Below the pieces are notes generated by a model that worked only from the letters and a program-made list of their open reading frames with translations, did no database searches and was not told the DNA's origin. Positions 32,069-40,925 of a stretch of DNA of 64,000 nucleotides are shown here, in pieces; the first letter of the stretch is position 1; each line of letters opens with the position of its first letter. Both the position numbers and the translations under genes were made by a program. The stretch lies in contig NZ_CP080267.1 in NCBI RefSeq assembly GCF_019431375.1, forward strand, positions 1,488,001 through 1,552,000, written 5' to 3'. Source of the DNA: Alcanivorax sp. GTDB lineage: Bacteria > Pseudomonadota > Gammaproteobacteria > Pseudomonadales > Alcanivoracaceae.

Positions 32069-34444
32069 TCAGTCCCTTAAGGCGGCGTTAAACTGTTGTT
32101 TTAACTGGGATACTACGGCATCCACCAGGTCGTTTACCTCTTGATCCTTAAGAGTGCGTGAACGGTCCTGGAAGGTCAAGCCCAAAGCAAGGCTTTTGCG
32201 ATTTTTGCCGATGCTATCACCTTGATATATATCAAAAATCCGAACCCCGGTGAGACGTTCGTCACAGGCATTGCGGACCGCCTCGACCAATTCACCGGCT
32301 GGCACGCTGTCTTCCACCACGAAGGCCAGGTCGCGGCGCATGCGTGGCTGGTCGGAGACGCCGGCAAATTTCGGCAAGACACCGTCCAGCAGTGGGGCCA
32401 GGGCCAGTTCGAAGGCGTAAAGCTGGGCCGGCAGGTCCAGATCGGCGGCCAGGCGCGGATGGATACGGCCCAGGTAGCCGACTACTTCGCCATCACGCTT
32501 GAGGGCGGCGGTCTGGCCCGGGTGCAGGGCCGGATGCTCGCCGGGCTCGAAGCGGAATGCCTCGGCGTCGGACAGGGTCAGCAGGGCTTCCACATCGCCT
32601 TTCAGGTCGAAGAAGTCCACCGGGCGCTTGCCTTCCCAATTCTGCGGCTGGGCGCTGCCGTAAAGCAGGCCGGCGATCATGGGGGTCTGCTCCAGACCCT
32701 GCTCGGTCGGTACGAAGCGCAGGCCGGTTTCGAACAGGCGCAGGCGGTCGGCCTGGCGGTTCAGGTTGTGGCGGGCGGTGCTGAACAGGCCTGCCAGCAA
32801 GGTGGTGCGCATGACGCCCAGATCCGTGGAGATGGGGTTGAGCAGCGGCAGCGGCTCCACCCGTGGCTCCACCTGCTTGAGCAGGCCCGGCTCCACGAAG
32901 GTGTAAGTGATCGCTTCCAGGTAGCCACGATCGATCAGGGCGTCGCCCAGGCGGCGCTGGTTGACGGTTTGCTCGGCCACCGGCTCGCCAGAAGGGGAAC
33001 CGGCAGGCACCCGGCTGGGCAGCTTTTCATAGCCATAGATGCGCGCCAGTTCTTCGATCAGGTCCGCTTCGATGGCCATGTCGAAGCGCCAGCTGGGGGC
33101 CAGCACCATCCATTCCTTGCCGCTTTCCTGGGTGGACACTTCCATGCCCAGGCGGCTGAGGATGTCCTCCACCTGTTCGGCGGGCAGGCCCATGCCCAGC
33201 AGGCCTTCGATGCGGTCGGCGCGCAGGGCGATTTCCGCCTGGCGTGGCAGCTTGCCTTCGTCTACCGCTTCGCTGACCGGGCCCGGCTGGCCGCCGGCGA
33301 TCTCCAGGATCAGGGCGGTGGCCCGTTCGATGGCGTCGTTCTGCAGCTGCGGGTCCACGCCCCGCTCGAAGCGGTGGGAGGAATCCGTGTGCAGGCCGTA
33401 GGAGCGGGCCTTGCCGGCGATGGCCAGGGGCGCGAAGAAGGCGCATTCCAGGAAGATGTCCTGGGTGTCGGGGGTGACGGAGGACGGCTTGCCGCCCATG
33501 ACACCGGCCAGGGCCAGAGCCTCGCTATCGTCGGCGATCACCAGGGTGTCGCCGCGCAGGGTCAGCTCCTGGTCGTCCAGGGTCAGCAGTTTTTCGTCGG
33601 CTTTCGCCTTGCGCACGGTGATGCCGCCGTTGAGTTTGGCGAGATCGAAGGCATGCAGGGGCTGGCCCAGCTCCAGCAACACGTAGTTGGTCACGTCGAC
33701 GATGGGGTCGATGGTGCGCAGGCCGGCGCGACGCAGGCGCTCGATCAGCCACAGGGGGCTGGCGGCGTTCACGTTGACGCCCTTGATGACACGGCCCAGG
33801 TAGCGGGGGCAGCCTTCGCTGTCCGCCAGGGTCACGGAAAGGGTGTCATCGATGGCCGGGGCCACCTTGCCGATGTTCATGTTGGCCAGCGGGCTCTGGT
33901 TCATCACCCCCACTTCCCGGGCGATGCCGCGCACGCTCAGGCAGTCGGCGCGGTTGGGGGTCAGGTCCACTTCGATGACCGCATCGTTAAGCTGCAGGTA
34001 GTCGCGGAAGTCGGTGCCCACCGGGGCGTCTTCCGGCAGCTCCATCAGGCCATCGATGAGATCTTCCAGGCCCAGCTCGGAGGCGCCGCAGAGCATGCCG
34101 TTGGATTCCTGGCCGCGCAGTTTGGCTTTTTTGATCTTGAAGTCGCCGGGCAATACCGCGCCCACCTGGGCAAAGGGAATTTTCAGGCCAGTGCGCACGT
34201 TGGATGCGCCGCAGACTACCTGCACGGTGTCTTTGCCGTTGGTGACCTGACAGACGCTGAGCTTGTCCGCATCCGGGTGCGGTTCGCAGCTTTCCACCTG
34301 CCCCACCACCACACCGGTGAAGGCCGGGGCAGCCGGTTCCACCGCGTCCACTTCCAGGCCGGCCATGGTCAGTTGCTTCACCAGGGTGTCGGTATCGATG
34401 GCGGGGTTGACCCATTCCCGCAACCAGGCTTCGTTAAAACGCAT
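32069..34444 (-). CDS. pheT: Phenylalanyl-tRNA synthetase beta subunit
   Basis: 791 residues, normal length. The N-terminal tRNA-binding (EMAP-like) domain has VVVGQVESCEPHPDADKLSV. The B3/B4 editing region contains TPNRADCLSVRGIAREVGV, B5 follows, and the C-terminal anticodon-binding ferredoxin-fold domain holds PRMRRDLAFVVEDSVP. It forms the alpha2-beta2 enzyme with PheS and charges tRNA-Phe. The pheS-pheT gap is 99 bp and carries a REP fragment. Confidence 0.97.
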   Translation of the reverse strand: MRFNEAWLREWVNPAIDTDTLVKQLTMAGLEVDAVEPAAPAFTGVVVGQVESCEPHPDADKLSVCQVTNGKDTVQVVCGASNVRTGLKIPFAQVGAVLPGDFKIKKAKLRGQESNGMLCGASELGLEDLIDGLMELPEDAPVGTDFRDYLQLNDAVIEVDLTPNRADCLSVRGIAREVGVMNQSPLANMNIGKVAPAIDDTLSVTLADSEGCPRYLGRVIKGVNVNAASPLWLIERLRRAGLRTIDPIVDVTNYVLLELGQPLHAFDLAKLNGGITVRKAKADEKLLTLDDQELTLRGDTLVIADDSEALALAGVMGGKPSSVTPDTQDIFLECAFFAPLAIAGKARSYGLHTDSSHRFERGVDPQLQNDAIERATALILEIAGGQPGPVSEAVDEGKLPRQAEIALRADRIEGLLGMGLPAEQVEDILSRLGMEVSTQESGKEWMVLAPSWRFDMAIEADLIEELARIYGYEKLPSRVPAGSPSGEPVAEQTVNQRRLGDALIDRGYLEAITYTFVEPGLLKQVEPRVEPLPLLNPISTDLGVMRTTLLAGLFSTARHNLNRQADRLRLFETGLRFVPTEQGLEQTPMIAGLLYGSAQPQNWEGKRPVDFFDLKGDVEALLTLSDAEAFRFEPGEHPALHPGQTAALKRDGEVVGYLGRIHPRLAADLDLPAQLYAFELALAPLLDGVLPKFAGVSDQPRMRRDLAFVVEDSVPAGELVEAVRNACDERLTGVRIFDIYQGDSIGKNRKSLALGLTFQDRSRTLKDQEVNDLVDAVVSQLKQQFNAALRD

Positions 34445-34543
34445 TGTCGAATTCCTTTAAATCATGGGAGTTTCTGTGTGGCCGCCGGGGAAAGTCGCCT
34501 TGTGAACAAGGCTCCAACGGCGGCGTATTGGTACAGAAACGCC

Positions 34544-35563
34544 TTAACCGAACTGGGACAGGAAGCGGGTGTCGTTTTCGAAGAACATCCGCAGGTCGTT
34601 GACGCCGTAGCGCAGCATGGTGAGACGCTCGACGCCCATGCCGAAGGCAAAACCACTGTATTCACTGGCGTCCACGCCGCCGTGCTCCAGCACCTTCGGG
34701 TGCACCATGCCGCAGCCCATGACTTCCAGCCAGCCGGTATGGGAACACACCCGGCAGCCTTCGCCGCCACAGCTGACGCAGCCCACATCCACTTCGGCGC
34801 TGGGCTCGGTGAACGGGAAGTAGCTGGGGCGGAAACGCACCGGCAGATCTTCCACTTCGAATACGAACTTGAGGAATTCCGCCACGGTGCCGCGCAGGTC
34901 GGCAAAGGTCACATCCTTGTCCACCAGCAGACCTTCTACCTGGTGGAACATGGGGGTATGGGTCAGGTCGGAGTCGCAACGATACACACGGCCCGGCGCA
35001 ATGATGCGGAACGGCGGCTTGCCCTGCTCCATCACCCGTACCTGCACCGGCGAGGTGTGGGTACGCAGCAGGCGGCCGTCACCGAAATAGAAGGTGTCGT
35101 GCATGGCCCGTGCCGGGTGGTGGGACGGAATATTCAGGGCTTCGAAGTTGTGGAAGTCGTCTTCCACTTCCGGGCCTTCGGAAATATCAAACCCCAGACG
35201 CAGGAAGAAATCCTCAATGCGGCGACGCATGCGGGTGACCGGGTGCAGGTTACCGGGCAGTTCGCCGCGGCCCGGCAGGGTCACGTCCACGGTTTCGCTG
35301 GCCAGCTGCTCGGCCAGGGCTGCTTCTTCCATGGCATGCTTGCGGGTGGCGATGGCATCCTGCACTTTCTGTTTGCCTTCGTTGATCACCGCACCGGCCT
35401 TGGGGCGCTCTTCCGCGCTCAGCTTGCCAAGGCCCTTCATCAGGGCGCTGATCTCACCTTTCTTGCCCAGGTACTTCACCCGGACATCGTCCAGGGCCCG
35501 GATATCGCCAGCCTGCTCCACGTCTGCCAGGGCAGCGTCAACCAGGGCGTTGAGATTTTCCAT
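34544..35563 (-). CDS. pheS: Phenylalanyl-tRNA synthetase alpha subunit
   Basis: 339 residues. An N-terminal coiled coil is followed by the class II catalytic core: motif 1 region GNLHPVTRMRRRIEDFFLRL, motif 2 around FRIIAPGRVYRCDSDLTHTP, and motif 3 GFAFGMGVERLTMLRYGV. FNVxH-like residues (DDFHNFEALNIPSHHPAR) mark the Phe pocket region. It catalyses formation of Phe-AMP and Phe-tRNA. It is separated from rplT by a terminator and a repeat hairpin, so it may have its own promoter. Confidence 0.97.
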   Translation of the reverse strand: MENLNALVDAALADVEQAGDIRALDDVRVKYLGKKGEISALMKGLGKLSAEERPKAGAVINEGKQKVQDAIATRKHAMEEAALAEQLASETVDVTLPGRGELPGNLHPVTRMRRRIEDFFLRLGFDISEGPEVEDDFHNFEALNIPSHHPARAMHDTFYFGDGRLLRTHTSPVQVRVMEQGKPPFRIIAPGRVYRCDSDLTHTPMFHQVEGLLVDKDVTFADLRGTVAEFLKFVFEVEDLPVRFRPSYFPFTEPSAEVDVGCVSCGGEGCRVCSHTGWLEVMGCGMVHPKVLEHGGVDASEYSGFAFGMGVERLTMLRYGVNDLRMFFENDTRFLSQFG

Positions 35564-35585
35564 TGAAGACTCCGCAGTCTTTAAT

Positions 35586-35749
35586 CAGCTGCGAGCTTCT
35601 AGCTGCTAGCTGCTACGCGGTTCCCGATTCGTGCCAATCGAAAAGCTTCGAACCCGCGCCATAAACACTTGGTCGCGGGGAAAGCTTTCTCGTCTGGCTG
35701 CGATCCCATGCCGCGTAGCAGCTAGTAGCTCACAGCTCGTAGCTACTCG
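35586..35749. repeat. AGCT-rich hairpin repeat between rplT and pheS
   Basis: The left arm is CAGCTGCGAGCTTCTAGCTG continuing to CTACGCGG (35586-35620), and the right arm is CCGCGTAGCAGCTAGTAGCT continuing to AGCTACTCG (35711-35749), inverted around about 90 bp. Same family as 928-1094. Confidence 0.65.
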
Positions 35750-35759
35750 TTTTTCAAAC

Positions 35760-35794
35760 AAAAACGGGGGAAGAGCGCGAGCTCTTCCCCCGTT
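35760..35794 (-). terminator. Intrinsic terminator after rplT
   Basis: AACGGGGGAAGAGC and GCTCTTCCCCCGTT (35763-35776 and 35781-35794) around a GCGA loop, with A-rich sequence at 35756-35764 giving a U-tract on the minus strand. It should end or attenuate the infC-rpmI-rplT transcript before pheS. No Phe-rich leader peptide was seen, unlike the E. coli pheST attenuator. Confidence 0.88.
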
Positions 35795-35827
35795 GAGTAT
35801 GCTGCTCTGTCAGAGACAGAACAGTAA

Positions 35828-36187
35828 TCAGGCGGTGAGACTCGCTTTGGCTTTTTCGGCCAAAGCGCTAAAGGTTGCCTGATCGCGGACAGCGATGTCC
35901 GCCAGTACTTTACGGTCTACTTCGATGGATGCTTTCTTCAGACCATCGATCATGCGGCTGTAGGACAGGCCGTTCAGACGCGCAGCGGCGTTGATACGGA
36001 CGATCCACAGACGACGGAACTGACGCTTGCGAACCTTACGGTCGCGGTAAGCGTACTGACCGGCTTTGGTAACGGCCTGTACCGCTACACGGAATACACG
36101 GCTGCGGGCACCGTAGTAGCCTTTAGCCTGCTTGAGAATTTTCTTGTGCCGGCGACGGGCCTGCACACCACGCTTTACTCGTGCCAT
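35828..36187 (-). CDS. rplT: Ribosomal protein L20
   Basis: 119 residues, MARVKRGVQARRRHKKILKQ, AKGYYGARSRVFRVAVQAVT and RLNGLSYSRMIDGLKKA match L20 throughout. L20 binds 23S rRNA early in large-subunit assembly, and in E. coli it also represses its own operon by binding mRNA. It is the third gene of infC-rpmI-rplT. Confidence 0.98.
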   Translation of the reverse strand: MARVKRGVQARRRHKKILKQAKGYYGARSRVFRVAVQAVTKAGQYAYRDRKVRKRQFRRLWIVRINAAARLNGLSYSRMIDGLKKASIEVDRKVLADIAVRDQATFSALAEKAKASLTA

Positions 36188-36213
36188 TTTTCAGTCTCCA
36201 AAAACCGTATCAG

Positions 36214-36408
36214 TTATGCGTAGGGCATCATGCGTTTAACCAGAGCTACATCAGAATCATGTACCTCGGTTTTCGGACGCAGCTGACGGATAGTCTTGGA
36301 AGACTTCTTGGTCAGGATGTGGTTTTTGAATGCCTGCTTGCGCTTGAAACCGGAGGCGGTTTTTTTGAAACGCTTGGCAGCCCCACGATTTGTCTTGATT
36401 TTAGGCAT
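36214..36408 (-). CDS. rpmI: Ribosomal protein L35
   Basis: 64 residues, MPKIKTNRGAAKRFKKTASG and a basic body ending KRMMPYA, typical L35. It lies between infC (22 bp) and rplT (26 bp), so the three are one operon. Confidence 0.98.
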   Translation of the reverse strand: MPKIKTNRGAAKRFKKTASGFKRKQAFKNHILTKKSSKTIRQLRPKTEVHDSDVALVKRMMPYA

Positions 36409-36430
36409 GGTACCTTCTCAAGTTGGTGAA

Positions 36431-36991
36431 TTAATTAAACAGTCGATCAGGACTGCTTCTTCTTTTGCCCGGGCTGAGCACCATGATCATCTGGCGCCCT
36501 TCCATGTTCGGACGTTGCTCAACAGAACCGTACTCTTCCAGGTCCTTCTCGATACGTGCGAGAAGCTCCCGGCCCAGTTCCTGGTGAGCCATCTCCCGGC
36601 CGCGGAAACGGACGGTGATTTTCGCTTTGTCGCCGGCCTCGAGGAAACGAATGAGGTTACGCAGTTTCACCTCATAGTCACCAATGTCGGTGCCGGGACG
36701 GAATTTGATTTCCTTGACCTGGGTCTGACGCTGTTTCTTGCGCCCTTCCTTGGCCTTCTGTTTGGCTTCGAACAGATGCTTGCCGTAATCCATGATTCGA
36801 CAAACCGGCGGTTCCGCACCAGGGGAGATTTCCACCAGATCCAGCTGTTTTGCGGTGGCCTTCTCCAGCGCTTCCTGCAGGGTCACGATACCGACCTGCT
36901 CACCGTCTACATCAATCAACCGAACGTCGGTTGCCTGGATTTGCTGATTTATATTGGCGCGCTGCTCGCGGCCTTTGCCTCCACGCTTAAT
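36431..36991 (-). CDS. infC: Translation initiation factor IF-3, with an ATT start codon
   Basis: 186 residues. The IF-3 N-domain (RLIDVDGEQVGIVTLQEALE) and C-domain (KEIKFRPGTDIGDYEVKLRN, KITVRFRGREMAHQELGREL) are complete. The start is read as ATT at 36991: GGAGG lies 8 bp upstream and the protein then begins (M)KRGGKGREQR, as in other IF-3 proteins. An in-frame TTG at 37006 overlaps that Shine-Dalgarno sequence and is unlikely. IF-3 discriminates against non-canonical starts and so represses its own mRNA; the rare start is how the feedback works. thrS, the usual upstream neighbour, is absent here. Confidence 0.95.
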   Translation of the reverse strand: MKRGGKGREQRANINQQIQATDVRLIDVDGEQVGIVTLQEALEKATAKQLDLVEISPGAEPPVCRIMDYGKHLFEAKQKAKEGRKKQRQTQVKEIKFRPGTDIGDYEVKLRNLIRFLEAGDKAKITVRFRGREMAHQELGRELLARIEKDLEEYGSVEQRPNMEGRQMIMVLSPGKRRSSPDRLFN

Positions 36992-37059
36992 GTCGTGAAC
37001 CTCCAATCTGTTATCGAAAACGAGGCAGGATGCCTCACCGCCTCAGTAAATAGGCGCGC

Positions 37060-37088
37060 ATTGTATGCCACCACAACGGGCACAACAA
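37060..37088 (-). promoter_or_regulatory. Candidate infC promoter
   Basis: On the minus strand, TTGTTG (37088-37083) and TACAAT (37065-37060) are spaced 17 bp, about 70 bp upstream of the ATT start. The leader between them and infC can form a GAGGCA/TGCCTC hairpin. Good -10, weak -35. Confidence 0.5.
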
Positions 37089-37438
37089 CCCCGACCCCAG
37101 CGGCCGGCGTGCGCGCAACTGACTGAAACGGAATGAATTCTGGCCGGCTGAGAGACTGCTCTCACTCCAGGCAACTGTACAAACAGGGCCTGAATTCCGG
37201 CAAGGGAGCGTATTTTAAGCAAATCTGGACACTTTTCAAGCAGTGAATCCTGCCGAACGCCCTGTGGCGCGGCATTTCCCATGGACGCTCCTTGCCGCGC
37301 CACCCGCCCCAAAATGGGCCGCCAGCACCACGCCACCCGCTCCAGGGGTCATTGGATCGGCCTCCCCCTATTCGCTATATTTGAACCAGTTAACAATTTC
37401 ATGGGCAATACGCTCTGCCCGGGGGAAGGTACAAGGGA
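37089..37438. other. Divergent intergenic region between infC and the luxR-type gene
   Basis: About 350 bp with no gene. TATATTTGAACCAGTTAACAA near 37376-37395 is an AT-rich stretch that may carry the plus-strand promoter of the LuxR-type gene, but I see no clear -35/-10 pair. Confidence 0.4.
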
Positions 37439-38641
37439 ATGTCAGCAGCCGATCGAAGCCAACTGACCCATCTGGCGCGGGCAGAAAACGGCCAATCCAG
37501 TGCCGACCAGCTCGAACCGGACGACACCCAGGCAGATATCCTGGATAGTCTGGTCACCAGCCTTTACAGCTGTGTTGAACACAAGGACGGCTTCGACCTC
37601 TTTCTGCGCAACATCCGCGACACCTTTAACCTGGTCAGCTGTTGCCTGGCCGTGATACAGAAAGAGCCCCACCTGAAAGGGCTGTATGGCTGGGCCGTGG
37701 GCTATCCGCCCGGTGTCGTGCCCCTGATGCTCAAGACCGGCCTGGTGTTCAAGGACAAGGCCATCGCCCGGGCACTGGAAACGGGCCCCAACGCCCTGTT
37801 CAGCTACGCTGATGGTGACCCGGAGAACGATTTTCTCGCAGATATGTCCACCTTCTCCCGCACCTGGATACGCGCCGCCGGCATTATCGACAGCGCCACC
37901 ATCGCGTTCACCAACAAATACCAGCAGCACGTGGTGCTGGTATTCAATCGCCACAAAGACAGCCGGGTGTTCAGCAAGCAGGAAATGGCGCTGCTCTCGC
38001 GACTGAAGAAACACGCCGAAATTGCCCTCGATTTGTACGAGCGACTGCATCGCTCGGAGCAGAGCTTCAAGGACCTGCAAAGCAGCATCGCCGTATTGAA
38101 ACAGCCGGTTGCCGTCTTCTCGCCGGTTTCGCTCCTGGTCAGTGCCAGCCCGGCCTTTGTGGAGATCGGCAAACGCTACAAGGTATTCACCATCAATCCG
38201 GACAGCCGGGAAATCGCGTTCAGGGATCAACAGTTCGGCAAGGATTTCTACACCCAGCTGATGCTGTTCATTACCGGCAAGACCGGCGCCCTGGACGACA
38301 GCGACACCCTTTACCTGCAAACTGATGCCCTGCCCCTGCGGATCTCGATCACCCCGGTACACAACCGGCAAAGCAACAACAGCAATGTCCTGGTGGAAAT
38401 TTTCGACCCCAACGTCTTCCGCACCCCCAGCATTGCCGAAATTCGCAAGGTCATCAGCGCCACCGAAGCCGAGGCCCGCGTCTGCCTGTGCCTGCTCAAG
38501 GGGGCCAACACCGCCGAAACTGCCGAGCAAATGGAATTGGCCATCAGCACCATTCGCACCAACATCAAATCACTGCTGCAGAAGAACAACTTCAGCAGAC
38601 AGGTGGATCTGATTACGCACCTGATGCGGATTTGCTCTTAG
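37439..38641 (+). CDS. LuxR-type HTH transcriptional regulator
   Basis: 400 residues. The last 60 form a LuxR/FixJ-type HTH (ISATEAEARVCLCLLKGANT, AETAEQMELAISTIRTNIKS LLQKNN). The N-terminal 200 residues look like a GAF-type sensor (FLRNIRDTFNLVSCCLAVIQ, HVVLVFNRHKDSRVFSKQEM). A middle PAS-like region (LKQPVAVFSPVSLLVSASPA) follows. The signal is unknown. GGAAGG lies about 9 bp before the ATG. It stands alone, divergent from infC. Confidence 0.88.
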   Translation: MSAADRSQLTHLARAENGQSSADQLEPDDTQADILDSLVTSLYSCVEHKDGFDLFLRNIRDTFNLVSCCLAVIQKEPHLKGLYGWAVGYPPGVVPLMLKTGLVFKDKAIARALETGPNALFSYADGDPENDFLADMSTFSRTWIRAAGIIDSATIAFTNKYQQHVVLVFNRHKDSRVFSKQEMALLSRLKKHAEIALDLYERLHRSEQSFKDLQSSIAVLKQPVAVFSPVSLLVSASPAFVEIGKRYKVFTINPDSREIAFRDQQFGKDFYTQLMLFITGKTGALDDSDTLYLQTDALPLRISITPVHNRQSNNSNVLVEIFDPNVFRTPSIAEIRKVISATEAEARVCLCLLKGANTAETAEQMELAISTIRTNIKSLLQKNNFSRQVDLITHLMRICS

Positions 38642-39020
38642 GCTTCCCGATGCCGGCAACGGGCCTGGAAGACCATAAAGAAACGACCATCAAGCCGATA
38701 ATTTCCACCACACGCAGGACTAATCAGGCGACACGCACAAACGGTGCTTGCGGGCTTCTCTCCTGGAGGGGCGTGCGTGTCCAGGATTCTCTAGGGTGTC
38801 CTCATCGCCAGGCTGTGCAGCCCTCTACTTAACCCGCTCTGATCAGTGCCATAACTTTCTCGGCACGCAATTCACCCGCCACCGTTTCACACCTTTGCCC
38901 TACTAAGAAAAAGCTTACAAAGAGTTAAGAAATCACTCTCAACAGAAAGGCTGACGGAGTCTTTACACTGTCGTAGAGGTCAAGCGACCTATCTGACTAT
39001 AACAACTCTGCGGGATCATC
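38642..39020. other. Intergenic region before the secreted Ig-like gene
   Basis: About 380 bp without a convincing gene. A hairpin-like pair, GACACGCACAAACGGTGCTT and GGGGCGTGCGTGTCC, lies at about 38729-38784. A TATAAC at 38998-39003 may be the -10 of the downstream gene. Confidence 0.4.
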
Positions 39021-40785
39021 ATGAAAAACACTATCTTGGGATATTACCTCTGCTTTGCTCACCATTGTTTGCCAATGCTGCAAACACGATTTTTCTGGAT
39101 AGCGAATCTGGCGACTACATTGGCGGCGGCAATACTTACACCTTCACGGAGAGCACTGGCGATATCAGTCTGACAACGAGCAACGGGGAACTGAACCTCG
39201 ATTATGACTCTCCCGATCACTATGTGCGGCTGAGTTTTGTCCCCCCCGACGGCGAAGCAATGCTCGCCCAGCATTACCTCAACGCACAACGCGACCCATT
39301 CAACAGCCCCAAGCGTCCCGGCATTTCCGTATCCATGGATGGAAGAGGATGCAATACCATCAAGGGAGACTTCTTTATTCACGAACTGGATCTGAATGCA
39401 GCGACGCCGGTTGTCGCCCTGGACTTTGTTCAATACTGCGGCAACAACAGCGCACCGCTAACCGGTAGTATCCGAATGAACAGCGGTTTGGCCGCCCCGC
39501 TCCCGTATCCTGTTGCTGTGATCGACAGCCCATTGCGCCACCTACTGGAGGGAGAGGAGGTTACTCTGAACGGCAACAAGTCCTTCTCAAGCAATAGCTC
39601 GATCATCTCAGGGCAGTGGGAACAGACCTCCGGCACGCCTATTACATTGAACAACCCGTCCTCAATGACACCCACCTTCACGGTACCGGAGCTCCCCCTG
39701 TCAGGCACCGAAATTACCCTGCTCCTGACCGTGGTTGATGGCCAGGGGCTCACGGATGAAAAAGAGGTAACACTCCCTCTTGTCAGCAAGAGCGCACCAC
39801 TGACATTCCTGGAACTTCACAGTGAGGCCGGCGACTACATTGGTCAGGGCAAGGATTGGTATTTTGACGATGCCTTCAATGCCATTACGGCCAGCATCAA
39901 TTACGATAATGGCGTCAGTGCCAATATTGATACCGGCAGCTTCTGGCGGGCAGACTTTGCCGCCCCCTATGATGCACCGCTTACAAATGGGCACTATGAC
40001 CCGGCAGAACGTTTTCCATTTCAGGACACCATTGTGGCAGGGCTCGACATCGGCGGTGACGGGCGTGGCTGCAACACGCTCAGCGGCTCCTTTACCGTGC
40101 TCGACATTGTCCAGCAAGCGGAGAGTGTGGAACGCTTCATGGCTGATTTCACCCAGTATTGTGAAAGCGAAACCAACCCTCCCCTCACCGGCCGTCTGTC
40201 CATCAATGCCCGGCACCCCAGTGTTCCCTCTGCTGAGGCAGGTACGGATATATCCTTGCCGCTCCCAACCAGACCCTCAGCCTGGAAGGCGGAAACTCCA
40301 CGGATGATGGCAGGATTGTTACCTACCAATGGAGTGTCGATCACCCGGGCATGACCCTGATCAATGCAAACCAGCCGCAGGCACAGCTTGTGACTCCTGA
40401 TGTGGCAGGGGGGGAAACTATTGAAGCTACCGTGACGTTGGTCGTGACTGATGACCTGGGCTTCAAGGATCAGGACAGCATTCAGGTTAGTGTTGAACAG
40501 AACAATTCAGCACCGGTGGCCAATGATGACCTCATCCAGTTCAGCCATAAACATGGTGTCACCTTCAACCCTCTGAACAATGACTATGATCCGGACGGCA
40601 ATCTGGATACAAACTCACTGGAGATTATATCCTCCCCGCAGAGTGGTTCAGTTCAGGTATTCAGTGATGGGAGCGTTAAATACCTTCCGAACCACCCCAG
40701 CATCAAAACCGATACCTTCGTCTATCAAGTGAAGGACCTTATCGGCGCACTATCGCAGCCCGCGACAGTTCACCTGTCTCGCTGA
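39021..40785 (+). pseudogene. Secreted repeat protein with PKD/Ig-like domains, two frameshifts
   Basis: The ATG at 39021 gives MKNTILG, then the frame is wrong, but the next frame continues the signal peptide as ILPLLCSPLFANAAN: one G is missing near 39037. The main frame (to about 40250) holds two copies of an unnamed domain of about 130 residues (each with GDYIG, DGRGCNT and DFxQYC then PLTG), separated by a PKD/Ig-like domain. Near 40256 a second shift moves the reading to NQTLSLEGGNSTDDGRIVTY, followed by a cadherin-like domain with VANDDLIQFSHKHGVTFNPL and NDYDPDGNLDTNSLEI. Restored, it is about 587 residues and secreted. Dead gene or base-call errors. Confidence 0.72.
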
Positions 40786-40881
40786 TGGAAATGCGGGGGG
40801 CCTTCCAGCCCCCCCCACTGTCGTCAAAGCTTGTACCTTGCTCGAGATGGTTTCAGCCAACTTGCACCACGGCAGAGATAT

Positions 40882-40913
40882 AAAAAAAGGCGGCCATTTG
40901 GCCGCCTTTTTTT
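40882..40913. terminator. Bidirectional intrinsic terminator
   Basis: AAAAAAAGGCGGCC at 40882-40895 and GGCCGCCTTTTTTT at 40900-40913 around an ATTT loop: a perfect palindrome that ends both the minus-strand guaBA genes and the plus-strand secreted-protein gene. Confidence 0.95.
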
Positions 40914-40925
40914 ATTCTGCATCGC

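Noticed and set aside
32222..35566. A 1114-codon open frame on the plus strand
   Set aside because: It is the shadow of pheT and pheS on the other strand. GC-rich codon use leaves the opposite frame open. It has no domain and no ribosome site.
35564..35827. pheST attenuator with leader peptide as in E. coli
   Set aside because: A terminator is present, but no short frame with several Phe codons precedes it.
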